Below, one piece after another: positions 1 through 10,499 of a DNA stretch of 64,000 nucleotides; position 1 is the first letter of the stretch; each line of letters begins with the position of its first letter. The DNA is from Pseudisothecium myosuroides (taxonomy: Eukaryota; Streptophyta; Bryopsida; Hypnales; Lembophyllaceae). Both the position numbers and the translations under genes were made by a program. The stretch lies in assembly GCA_951799445.1 (NCBI GenBank), contig OX637291.1:1800501-1864500 (forward strand), in the 5' to 3' direction. The notes under the pieces are model-generated. The model worked only from the letters and a program-made list of their open reading frames with translations. It was not told the DNA's origin and made no database searches.

Positions 1-728
1 ATACTATTTTATATCCTCCACGTTCGTGCAAATAGGGCTCTGTGACGCGCACACTTTTGAAGATTGAATCTGATGGTTTTGACTTCATTCTATTGGTGAA
101 ATCTGATCACCATCAAGTCCTTAAAAATTGCAAAAAAAAATTTCATGATTTTCTATCAATTATTCATTCATACCTTGTTTTATCTATTTTATGTAATAAA
201 ATGACTTTTTTTTTAATAAATAGTTATGTTTTAATATGGAATAATTGCAAGTAGTCCATGATACTTGCAATAGTACTTTCAACCGTTGATTTTTCCAATC
301 AACGATTGACATTGTTCCACCACAAAGTATCCAGTGTCTGAAATTTTTGACAAAACACTACCGAAAAAACGGCCGGTCTTTCTTGCAAGTTGCAACCATC
401 CTTACAATTGAGTTAGTTTCAAAGTAAGTCCATTATCAACACCAGGAAGAGGATAGAGAGCTAAGAATTAGAGATTAGCCCTAGAACAAGGGCGGAGCCC
501 AAAACGGGCAGCCAGATGACTTTGAATGACAAAAACTCAATGCAGGGAGGCTGTTTGTCATCCAAGAAAATTTCCAACGAAAGGTGATGTGTCGAAATTT
601 GTAGAAAAGTAGAAACAAAAACTACGAATCTCAATTGCTGCATCGGCTTAGGGCTCCCGGTCCAACTGCTATGAAATTTTGGCATTTGCAATGCCGTGGG
701 TGGGCAGAGGCTGCCTTGACATACTGTA
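1..728. other. Intergenic AT-rich DNA, no gene seen
   Basis: No supportable gene. The first ~130 bases resemble about 50370-50470 (shared words around TCC-TC-ACGT-C-TGCAAA, CGCGC and GGTGAAAT), so this is probably the end of a dispersed repeat that runs off the window. The short reading frames here have no recognisable domains. Confidence 0.4.
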
Positions 729-1059
729 TAAGGTAGGAGGTCTTTAAATGGAGCGGGCTCTAAAATGGAGCCCTAACTGAAATGTAAACTGTTTGTACAT
801 GTTATTTTTTCATAGCCTCCATCAATGTACAGACTGTGTACATTTTAGCTAGGGCACCATTTTAGAGCCCTATGCCATTTCAACTTCAAATTTTTTTAAC
901 TAATTAAAAAAAGCATGAAAAAATATGAAACGACTTGCATTAGATGTCAATTCAATCTGTTTTTCAAGGAAAATTGACTGAAAAAAATTTCAAGATATTT
1001 CACCTCCTCAAAATTCAGTTCCAGCCCTTAAATGCTCCATTATAGGACCTCCTACCTTA
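729..1059. mobile_element. MITE with TAAGGTAGGAGGTC terminal inverted repeats
   Basis: The left end reads TAAGGTAGGAGGTC and the right end carries its reverse complement, giving 14-bp terminal inverted repeats on a ~330-bp non-coding body. Both ends then continue into a similar ATGGAGC word. A second copy with the same termini lies at 35458-35872, which supports mobility. No clear target-site duplication is visible, so the superfamily is not assigned. Confidence 0.65.
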
Positions 1060-1300
1060 CTGAAAGCTAATGAATTTATTTGTTAATCCTTAAAGGACGA
1101 AGGGGTGACCCTCGAAATCATCCTTTTGCATTACCATGTGAATCATTGGCTTAAAAATTGCAAAAGTGCTCATTGGAAGTCAAGCTACTGTAAAAGATCT
1201 TCCCTTTTCACAACAAATTCTGAGGATGAATAGTTGCATTTTTGTCCTACACAATTTGATTCTTTGTCATCCATCAGCCATAGAATGGCTGCGTCGACGT

Positions 1301-2268
1301 TTAACCCCTCATCGCCTGAGGGGACGAAAAGTGTCCTCATGTATAATTCAAAGTGCTGTAACTTTTGCACCCGATATCCAAATTCAATAAAACTTATTGG
1401 TAAAGTTGCGCTCTCTCTTCTAGTTTGTGTGGTAAAATTTTCAGATCAATCCAAGATTTACAAATTAAATGGGAGCCAATCAAAGTTCACAGGTTCAATT
1501 TGAATTCACCAAACTGCATTTGATGGCTGAAACTTCGGGGGGGTGTATCTCCTTCATACAATGTTCGTTTTCAATAAAATTTGTTGGGTTGTGTTCCCCT
1601 TTTAGTCTAATTATTGTGGTAAAATTTTCATGTCAATAAAAGCTTCTTTGAATGTTTGGGAGCAATTCAAAATTTAAAATCCAGCCATTTTCGGATTACA
1701 GTGAAATTCGGCGGCTTGTAACTTCTTCATACAATGTCCATTTTCAATAATTTCTTTTGTGAAAGCTGTGCATACTAGTCTAGTTTGTGTGGCTAAAATT
1801 TCACTTGAATCCAAAAAGTAATGAATGACTGAGATGCTTTTCAGTGGAGGAGGTTTAGCCTTACATGGTGTTTTTTGCAACTTTTCATGCTATTTTTTGA
1901 CATTTCAAATCTATTTTGCAGACACATTGAGTCAATTGAATGATATTTTTTTTCACCGATGTGTTTGTATGTTCATTTTGAATCACTTTATAGTCTCAAG
2001 TTTTTTCATTTGAGTAGGTTTAGAAGTCGAATTTCACCTCCAAATGTGCTTTTTGGAAAATTTCAGCATCTTTTTTTAACACTAAAACATTATAATCTTT
2101 CAATCCATGCGGTCAAATGGCTTCAGATTTTTTCTGTGTCATCAACAACATGTTCACTACAATATTGTACGGTTAAGATTTCTATAACTTAGCGACATCT
2201 AAATTTACAACACTTCAAAAGCAACGCTGTTTTTGACCTCGTTTGGACTTCAGGCGATGAGGGGTTAA
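1301..2268. mobile_element. TTAA-bounded non-autonomous element, CCCCTCATCGCCTGA termini
   Basis: A TTAA at 1301-1304 is followed by CCCCTCATCGCCTGA. The exact reverse complement of that 15-mer ends at 2264 and is followed by TTAA at 2265-2268. TTAA target duplication with termini starting CCC is the piggyBac-superfamily signature (established knowledge). The ~960-bp body has no transposase frame. It holds about three degenerate tandem units of ~175 bp (near 1360, 1540 and 1715) sharing the words TTTTCAATAA and TAGTTTGTGTGG. The flanking sequence continues GGGTTAAA, so there is a second TTAA just outside. Confidence 0.7.
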
Positions 2269-2667
2269 GGGTTAAATTTAACTGAACGGCAGCCTGCCAA
2301 TTCATCTGTGGACTGGTGGTGATTACAAGGATCTTTTATTGCAATATAAAGCGTCTTGTGTAAATTTCTTGCTTGTATTAGAAAGACAAATTGGGAATGT
2401 AGACACTCAGGGTTAAACCATGTCTCGAATACGACTCAGGTGCGTTCGAAAACCCCGTAACTAATCAATCAGAACAGAAGGTGAACTTTCAATAAGTATT
2501 CAAACCTTATGTATAAGTTTCAAATTACAACATATACAGACGGGCTATCAAAAAACGTTTCCTTCACTAGTCGCAAAAATTAATCGATGCAGAAGCCATC
2601 AATGGCTATGTCTCTCGTACTGAGTCTCGGCTCCAATTGGGAGGATTCACTGCAGTCAGAGCCTGAG
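2269..2667. other. Intergenic, 3' flank of the dioxygenase gene
   Basis: Non-coding sequence between the TTAA element and the stop codon of the minus-strand dioxygenase. It probably holds that gene's 3' UTR and polyadenylation region. Nothing else recognised. Confidence 0.4.
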
Positions 2668-5600
2668 TCATTCGATGACAAGGGAGTCGATGTTCTTCTT
2701 GCCATCGGGACCCTTGGAGTACCACGTTTTAACATGTTCTCCGTACAAAATGCCCGGGAATTGTGCTTTATGGTCTTTGTCTACCAGCTGCTGGGCAGGG
2801 CTGATGAGCCTGGTTTTGGCAGGATCGTAGAAAGTGGCCACCGAGTACCGGGATCTCTCTCCATTCACCACCACACGGTGCTCAACGCTCTTGTATTTGT
2901 CATTGGTCAATATCTGTGAAGCCAATAAAATCACTATTAGCTTCATTCACTCGCCTGACTAGCCATAAACCAATTTAGATTGCAACAAACTTAAAATTTG
3001 AACCAACATCATGTGTAACTAGGGGTGGGATAATGATATTAGAATTATTTAGTCCATTGCATTTATGATGCATTTGAGGTAACAAGTGTCCAAATCCACC
3101 TCACAGAGGTAGCTGGAACCCTGTTATCTCAAATTGACTTTAGGATGCCACATAAAAGCTACCTCTTCATGCTCATTCTTGGACCACTATCAAGTCAGTA
3201 TTGGACAAAACAAGATGACACAAATAAAAAATATTTTTACAAAAATAAAGAATTCTTGCTATCATTTTTTGACACCTCATGACACCTTATGTTCAATTCG
3301 AGGTAACTAGTATTCGATCCACCGCAAAAAGGTAGCTTGAAACCTTGTTATAACGAAGGTATTTAGCATGCCACATAGATAGGAGCCATATAAGCGCCAC
3401 CTCTTCATGTTCATTCTTGTTCGTTGGCGTAGATTTTAAGTTTCTATTGAACAGAGCAAGGTATAGGATTTCTTCTCATCTCAAACATGTGCAATCAAAA
3501 ATGGCTCTAAGCTCATCAATTGTCTGCAAGAATATTCTACCCAGAAGCCCCATATAAAAGAAAAGATGATTAAAAGAATAGAGCTGGGGCAGAAAAGATT
3601 ACCTGGCACATGTCACCCAGATTCACGACAAATGCCTCAGGCATCGGCTGTACAGTGAACCACTCACGATTCTTTCTGACTTGCAATCCCGCAACATCAT
3701 CCTGGAGGAGCAATGTGATGGCTCCCATGTCTGAATGTGACTGCCCACACAGCACCAACACACAACATCAATCACAGTATCTAGACAGAGGAGGAAAGCA
3801 AAAACAAGAAGCTACTCACAAGTGACTCGAACCGAAAAAGAACCGAAAAAATTTCATGTCTTTTTCAATATAATCCTTAGTGCGATCTTCAATATGATCC
3901 TTTCTGCTTGCAAAATTCAAAAGTCCAATTTAACTATCTTAGAATGCAACTATTCCTACAACCATGTCACAACTCTACAAGACATAAGATATTCATGCTT
4001 TGGAATTCGGTCACCAAATCGTTCAAGATGTCGAATCCATTGTTTAGTCTCTCTCCTTGGAGTAAAGACAACAAGCACTAGAGAAGAAGTAATCAAGGCC
4101 TGCAAAACTCTACTCTGTAGAACACATACAAGACATAAGTACCTGGAGACCAAGCGTGAGATCTGGTTGTGGGCAGGGAGGGTAATAGCTGATGACAATG
4201 TTCTGGGCAGGCTCTCCAACTGCCTGTTCCAGAGACTGTGCTGGCAATCCAAGACTCTCCGAGATGAACCCCAGTAGTCGCTGCGCCAGCTTGCACGTTT
4301 CATCACTGAACTCCTCTATAGTGCTTCTGCCAAATCAAAACATCGCCATATTTTTAACGAAGGAATCAAGTAGACCCCAACCGTGCAATCAAAAAAAGAG
4401 AGAAAATGACTTCCAATGGGCATTTCTCTTCCGCATGTAGTTTCTTGTAACCAGCATAAGCAGAGAGGTTTAGGGGAACAGCCAAGCCGGTTTGACTAAT
4501 CTTCAAAACCTCCCTACACCGGTTACCTGACATAACCAGCTGTGGGAGCGCCAAGATAGTAACCAAATATAGCAGTCAAGTAAGAGGCAGATGATTACAA
4601 CAGGAGAAGCGATAAGGTGAATGCAATAAAGTGCATGAATAGTTCTCTTCATATAAATGAGTAATTATGACAAAATTGAATGCAAAAGTCACAACTATTC
4701 ATGCAAGTACACAGGTGGATATGAGGATTTGTTTACATATACAGGCTACTAATGACTTGGGAAGGTGGTCTTATGAATCAAAAAGACTGGACGACTTCGG
4801 GAAGGCAGGAAACTATGAAATACAAGCATTGTGTCTGACAAATGAGATTGCCCACAACAGCGAGACAAAAGCTCGTTAAGGCATTCTGAAGCAAACGTGG
4901 CAAAAGCTGACCACCTTGCATCCCTAGGGATAGTCTCTATCGCACCGTGCATCAACTACTCGTCTAAAAGGATCTCATCCTGCAGGATAGGCAGCTGACC
5001 TAGAACCATTGACAGACTTAAATGAAATCGGGCATCATCCTACCCCATAATTTAGAGAGGCAAATTAAAACCAGCATCCCCCCCAAAAGGGTCAACAAAC
5101 GTACCGATAGTGAGGTGGATCGGCAGGCCAACGATTGATGTTGCGGCGAGAAAGGGGCAACGAATGGTGGTCGATGTAATCTCTCCAATCCAACACTTGC
5201 TCATCCTTCACAAGCATGCGGCTGCCATAGCCTTCGGGAGCTGTCCCGACATCCTTGCAGGCATAGACAAGCTTCTCCTCCAGCGGCCTTGCGTAGAAAT
5301 GCACACCGATCTGGCGTATCCGCTCCAGAAGCTCCAAAGGTACTCCATGATTCACAACCTGTTGCACCATCATGGACACAAATGATTCCTTCTTGCTATA
5401 CTTTGATATTAACATAATCTCAACCACAATGCGTAATGATCATTCCTGCTAAACCTAGACATGCTTCTATGCAAGGAAACAATCAGAAAGGGATGAAGAT
5501 TGTTAGGACCTCCAACAGTCCACAACTAAAAGTTCCATCCCAAAAGCTAATCAAGCTTCAGTATCATGTGTAGGGAACCTCTTCCTAATCAATACTTGAT

Positions 5601-5914
5601 ATCAAATAAGCCACACAAACAACATACACACAAAAGAAACACAAAAGAAAAAAAAGTTTAAGGTTAAAACTTCAAAAGCTGACCTGAAAGAAGCCCCAAT
5701 CACGGCAGGCTTGCCCCACTTGGACACCGATGTCTGGGCCCCCTTCTGCCAAATCAATGACCGGAATCCTCTTCAGGGAAGACGAAATCCGGATGTTGGG
5801 GCGTTCCTCGGCAGGTCGAATGTACGGGGCGGGTATTTCCAGAAGCCCTTGCTCGGACACAGACTGCACCCTGTCATGGGACCAGCAGATTCCTTCCACA
5901 ACTGTGGCAGCCAT
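2668..5914 (-). CDS. 2-oxoglutarate/Fe(II)-dependent dioxygenase (DOXC class), five exons
   Basis: Exons (minus order): 5684-5914, 5105-5358, 4143-4326, 3603-3740, 2668-2913; they join in frame to 350 residues, the usual length for plant DOXC enzymes. Visible: N-terminal DIOX_N region with IPVIDL and [12 protein letters not shown] (split exactly by intron 1), [14 protein letters not shown], then the jelly-roll core. Iron ligands are H225 and D227 ([11 protein letters not shown]) and H281 ([10 protein letters not shown]); the 2OG-binding R-x-S is R291-Y-S293. The C-terminus [17 protein letters not shown] is like plant 2OGDs near the jasmonate-oxygenase/flavonol-synthase/SRG1 clades. Such enzymes hydroxylate or desaturate hormones and phenolics in the cytosol; the substrate cannot be told from sequence. 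The usual AHSD is SHSD here, which keeps the ligands. All introns are GT-AG. The start is the ATG before AATVVEG; an upstream GTG-led extension is not needed. No frame breaks, so probably functional. Confidence 0.93.
3076..3420. repeat. Diverged tandem duplication inside dioxygenase intron 4
   Basis: Two copies (about 3076-3183 and 3301-3420) share the ordered words AGGTAAC, TCCACC, AGGTAGCT, GCATGCCACATA-like and ACCTCTTCATG-TCATTCTTG. Both lie wholly within the intron 2914-3602, away from splice sites. Confidence 0.55.
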
Positions 5915-6188
5915 TGCCCACTCCACTAGAAACAGTCTTCTCAACGATTCTTCACAATGATAGACACTGTCCTTCAAATTGATTCTTTCAAACCTGATTC
6001 ATTCCAAACAAGCACACGTTTCACGTTAGACGAATTTCATAAACAGAGGATCAACCAAGCACTCGGTTGCCTACTTAGGGTGTGTTTACCCTTACAGAAC
6101 AAAAGCGATCCCTCGGGTCACCATCCACCTTGACCATGACAGAAAAGGGGTTTGGATATCTCTGGCTCTAAACACCGCCCATGATGTG

Positions 6189-6258
6189 CAACTTCTAAAA
6201 ATAGATATAAATTGCATTCTAACGTTAGAATGCAATTTATATCTATTTTTAGAAGTTG
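6189..6258. repeat. 70-bp perfect palindrome
   Basis: Read from the centre AACGTT, the left 35 bases are the exact reverse complement of the right 35 (CAACTTCTAAAAATAG... to its mirror ...CTATTTTTAGAAGTTG). There is no spacer. It lies ~275 bp upstream of the dioxygenase ATG. It could be a foldback transposon remnant or, if transcribed, a hairpin RNA. Confidence 0.9.
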
Positions 6259-6291
6259 AAAACTCCAGAGACCAGTACGAAAAGATTTGGC

Positions 6292-6321
6292 GTTTGCAAG
6301 GGTTAACGAACCCTTGCAAAC
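6292..6321. repeat. Short hairpin, 13-bp arms
   Basis: GTTTGCAAGGGTT, a 4-base loop AACG, then the reverse complement AACCCTTGCAAAC. It sits 33 bp beyond the 70-bp palindrome, so two strong hairpins are adjacent upstream of the dioxygenase. Confidence 0.85.
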
Positions 6322-6841
6322 CAACCAAAAAAGTAGTAGAAGAAACACCAAATCCTCGACCAAATTCACCGAAAATCATACAGACAGCTACCATGGTCTT
6401 CACTCTACTCCGAACTCAAATTCTCCAACCAGGGTTCAGTGCCCTCTTCTGGTGCCCTTTGATTAGATGTCCGAAAGTATAAACCTCGACAATGCACTCA
6501 CCCCAAGCACAGAATCTCGAACCAACTCCACATTCAAAACTTGAGCATCGTGATGGACAACCTCACCAAACCCTAACTCACGTCAACAATCATAAATCGA
6601 AAGAAACCCAGACAAGCTCATCAACTAAATTGTAGCACAACTCTCAATTCGATCCTCAAAACAGGTAGATATTCAAACGATGCAAATTCCCCTCGAACAC
6701 CCAAATCAACCACTTTTCCAGATCCATGAAGCAATTCAAATCTGAAAGAGACGGAATGCATTTCGAACAAAACTCCTGCACCAGTCTCCGTCGAAGCGTC
6801 CTTCCGAATTGGGGGATACACAGACAACGAGCGTGCAGTCA

Positions 6842-6898
6842 AAGATTGTAAGAGATTGCACGAGATTGCACGAGATTGTAAGAGATTGCAGAAGATTT
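6842..6898. repeat. 10-bp tandem repeat (AGATTGYAMG)n
   Basis: Five to six copies of a decamer of the form AGATTG(T/C)A(A/C)G in a row, ending in a degenerate AGAAGATTT copy. Confidence 0.75.
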
Positions 6899-7035
6899 CC
6901 AGAAACTTGCCATCAAGCTGAGAAACTGAAAGATGCGAGAGCCAGCTTACGAAGTGTCCATGGAAAGGAATGATTGTGGGTTTTGGGATTTCTTGCGATG
7001 AGTGAAGCGGAAGATGGGCACATATGGGGGAGCTA

Positions 7036-7081
7036 CACAGTACTGTACAGTACCTCCAGATTTGTACAGTACTGTACAGTA
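7036..7081. repeat. Palindromic CAGTACTGTACAGTAC cluster
   Basis: ACAGTACTGTACAGTAC is followed after a 10-base spacer by GTACAGTACTGTACAGT. Each half is nearly self-complementary and the halves are inverted copies. The CAGTACTG core recurs at 18010-18056 upstream of another minus-strand ORF. Confidence 0.75.
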
Positions 7082-7220
7082 GAGAGTCGGTGCAGTTGCG
7101 TGTTTCCCAAACATTCTGATTCTGAAGTTACTCATGCACCCACCCCTCACAATCACCAAAATAAATAAAAATAAAAGATGTGCAAGTCGGTCTTCAAAAA
7201 GTTCTGAATTGAAAGGCAAA

Positions 7221-8970
7221 AAAAGGAGTGGGTCAAGGGTTTATCATACCTGGAAGAAGCGCAGGACGAGGTTAACCCCTACAGTAAATGCCTTTTCTTG
7301 CTCTAGATTGAACTAAAAGTCTATACTTTGATAAGTTTTATCAATTTTTTTGAATTGTGACCGTACAAATTGAAACTAGATATGTTAGAGGTCACATGAG
7401 AAAAGAAAACTTAACAATATTAATTATGAACTGAAAGATAATAATGGTGGATCATAACGGTGTTAAAACTATGAAATTGATTTGAAGTCTTTCAATCCTC
7501 TTTTCACATGTCACATCTAAAAAATTGGTAATCAAAAATATATGAGGTTAAAGGGAAAAATATGCATAACCCCAATTAAGTTACAGCTTCTCAAAATCTA
7601 CTCTACAATTTATTTTTATAAATTTTTATTCTGTCTTTTTCTCCCAAGACCTAGCGTATTTGATGCTTGAACCCTTGACACGTAAAAATCAGATTTACAA
7701 TGGACATCCTTGCCCAAAATCTTGAATAGAAAAATCCCCGGAAAAAATCATAATCATTCATTTTCATAATTGGATTTTTGATACTAAAATTAGACTTCAA
7801 AAGATTTTTTAAATATAAACTACTAAAAATAATAACTAGAGAAGGTTTTATTTAACTTCAAAGTGTTGTTGACACTAGAATTTTGTGCCTCAAGTATTTA
7901 GGGATTATACTTACAAGGTTGTTGTTTTTATTTTATTTTAGGTAGTTCATAAAGCAATCTTAATTGGAGCGATGAAACATCTACGAAAATAGATGAAATC
8001 TGCAATGTATGGATGAAAATTCATTTATTCATCCAAAAGAGTGTACATTCATCCAATATAGAGCAATATTGTTTCAAGGTTTGGTAGCATTTTGCAATTT
8101 CACCCACTAAAAAGGAAATAATATCTTGCCAAATATTCCCTATTAAAAAAATTTGCATCACTTTTTTGCAAAAATTTGCTCCCAAACCCCCCCTTGGAAC
8201 TTAACCTTGAAACAGGTAGGCCACCGTGGAAATCATCCTTCTGGGTACAATGGAAAGAATCTAATATTTAAAAATAAAATAAAAACTTATTGGAGGTTAA
8301 ATTGTTGTGCAAGATCTCTCCTAGAGGAAAGTATGCACTCCTATTTCAAATAAAATAATTTATGTCATCCATTGGCCATTTTTCAGCCTTTGCATCTCTG
8401 CACGGTTAACTTTGATATCCATATTTTGGATGATGAAAAAAGTGCTCAAGGTTAAGATTTTGTTCAAATATCTTCTCATTAATCCAAAGCATTTTGTGAA
8501 TCTTTTTTTGTTGAAACTTTTTCTATGTCAATTTGATGGAATTAACGTAAAGAATAAATTCATACAAAGATATAAACAAAAATGTGCAAAAATCCCCCAA
8601 AGGAATCAAGCTTTAGAGGTAAACCAACCTCTTACCCACTCTTATCTCAATTCCACCCTAATGTATCAAATATGCCCTCATGTATCTCAAAGGTACATTC
8701 TAGAAGGAAAATCCACACCATGGGTACATAAAGTTGGAATTATAATTTGGGTGGTAATAGTCTAATTGACATTATATAGCTTGTATCATATGATTTTAAA
8801 ATTTGGATTCATTGATTCCAAACTACTTTAGAATGAGTGCCATGAGGATCATTTGCATGTTGGTTTTTCAACCACTTAAATGAAGGTGATTGATGTACTA
8901 TACATTGTTTGTTAGGTGTAATAAAACTCTAGTAGTAAAATATTAAATCCATCCCAAAACTGGTATCATT
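7221..8970. other. AT-rich intergenic DNA, no gene seen
   Basis: No reading frame with recognisable content. A TTAA followed by CCCCTACAG at 7272 looks like one terminus of a TTAA-class element (compare CCCCTACAAG at 63838), but I could not find the matching right end. Confidence 0.35.
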
Positions 8971-9086
8971 AGAAGAGATTTGAGGCCACTAGAAGACTAT
9001 GAGTTCCCAAGGCGTTCCCAGCCTAGGAACTTTGCCACATGTGCAGTCTGACGTGGTCGAAAGAGTGCCACGTCATAATTTTTGAG

Positions 9087-9158
<72 letters not shown>

Positions 9159-9286
9159 CACTTTTGACTAAAAAATTATTATTATTATTATTTATTTATT
9201 TTGAATTTTTTTTTTGATAGCATTACTGTTGGTTCAGAATAGAGGAACAACTCTGAAACAGACCTCCAGAGGCCTCAAATCTCTTC
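8971..9286. mobile_element. MITE with AGAAGAGATTTGAGGCC termini and internal (TA)n
   Basis: AGAAGAGATTTGAGGCC at the left is matched by its reverse complement at the right; both ends are flanked by ATT (possible 3-bp target duplication). Inside are GACGTGG (9050) and its inverse CCACGTC (9068), then an A-run and a (TA)n tract to ~9156. A related element at 49490-49720 keeps the inverted GACGTGG/CCACGTC core, so that core is a family feature. Confidence 0.65.
9086..9156. repeat. Poly-A followed by (TA)n microsatellite
   Basis: About 18 A residues run into roughly 27 uninterrupted TA dinucleotides inside the MITE at 8971-9286. Length may be unreliable in the assembly. Confidence 0.9.
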
Positions 9287-9503
9287 TATTGTTGTTTGGA
9301 AGTATGCACATCACTTGACCAATTGAGGGAAAAATAATACATCCAAAATTCCCTTTTTGACTTGATAAAGAGTAGACAATATTTTTTCATCAAATTGGTG
9401 GTTGAGCCACTTCATAAGTGAAGGCAAAAGAAATACAGTTTTAATAAAACTAAAAAAATTTCCAATTTTTTTTTGGTAATGTAAAATTCCAACGGTGCTA
9501 GCA

Positions 9504-9726
9504 TGTGAGCCTAACAATGCGAGCTTGTGAGCATTGAGCCTACAATATAGGTACCTATAATATAGATACTACACATTATAGAAGGTGTATGTATCATAAA
9601 CACCTATAATATGGGTATTTGTAACACTTATACCCTATAATCATAGGAAGTTTCTATAGTATATACACCTATAACATAGGTGTGTAGTATTCTAGGCTCA
9701 TGGGCTCACACTCCTATGCTCACAGA
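9504..9726. mobile_element. Degenerate inverted-repeat element (TGTGAGC ends)
   Basis: The ends carry TGTGAGC and its inverse GCTCACA, with further imperfect inverted similarity inward (GAGCCTA, ATACTACAC). CTAGCA occurs immediately outside both ends (9498-9503 and 9727-9732), a possible target-site duplication. The body is rich in CCTATAATATAGG-type partial palindromes. Superfamily not assigned. Confidence 0.45.
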
Positions 9727-10397
9727 CTAGCAACCCTCTAAAACGATGTAAGACTTTTTATATGAATCAAGTGGATTAGACTTATTTTTGGCAAGTTATC
9801 CAAGCTCATTTTCACATCCAAAAATAAAAAATAAAAAATTTATATGTTGTATTTAACAAATCACTCAATATATTCATATTTTATACTCAAGATGCACTCC
9901 AAAAAATAGTTAAGGTACTTGTTTAAAATCACCACTACACATGGTTGTTTATATTTGGTAGGGAATCAAAATATAATAATTTGATTTTGATTTTGATTGC
10001 TTTTTAAAATAGTCCATAATATCTTTAATTTGTTACAATGATCCCTTTTACTATAATATTGTAGATAGAATTTCTTCATCTATAGTCCATTGAACTCAAG
10101 TTCACTTACAGTATTTTATTGCGCTCTCATGCCACCCAAGCTTGCATCTTACAATAAAATAAGGCATGCCATGGTGAATTCAAGAATATCAAAAGTTGAA
10201 TCTAGAAAACATTCCTTTACACTGAAAAAATTTCCTTTGTTAAGAGGGACATGGTCATTAGTTCTTGAATACCAAACCATTAGAGAGATGAGAGATGACA
10301 AGTTCTAAAAAAATGTAGGACTTTCAAGACACTATAAGAAATCCGCGTTTTAAGTGACTTTAGCATAATTTTAGTAGACAGATTTTAGTAGATGCCC

Positions 10398-10499
10398 AAT
10401 TAAACAACTTGTGTTTTTATGTCAATAATAACACCCAATGTAACATCCAGATGTTACATTGGGTGTTATTATTGACATAAAAACACAAATTGTTTAATT
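10398..10499. repeat. 102-bp near-perfect palindrome (50-bp arms, 2-bp loop)
   Basis: Arms 10398-10447 and 10450-10499 are inverted copies with a single mismatch and a CA loop. It lies just inside the CACTA-like left end. Its outer base pairs overlap the TTAA used by the nested element at 10498. Confidence 0.9.

Larger units (their letters stand above)
5915..7220. promoter_or_regulatory. 5' flank of the dioxygenase gene (hairpin-rich)
   Basis: No coding gene is supported. The region holds a 70-bp palindrome (6189-6258), a second hairpin (6292-6321), a 10-bp tandem array (6842-6898) and a palindromic CAGTACTG cluster (7036-7081). By position it should contain the promoter and 5' UTR of the minus-strand dioxygenase, but no TATA box or transcription start can be assigned safely. 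Confidence 0.4.

Noticed and set aside
1166..1503. Plus-strand frames within the TTAA element
   Set aside because: They fall in degenerate tandem units of a non-autonomous transposon and do not resemble a transposase.
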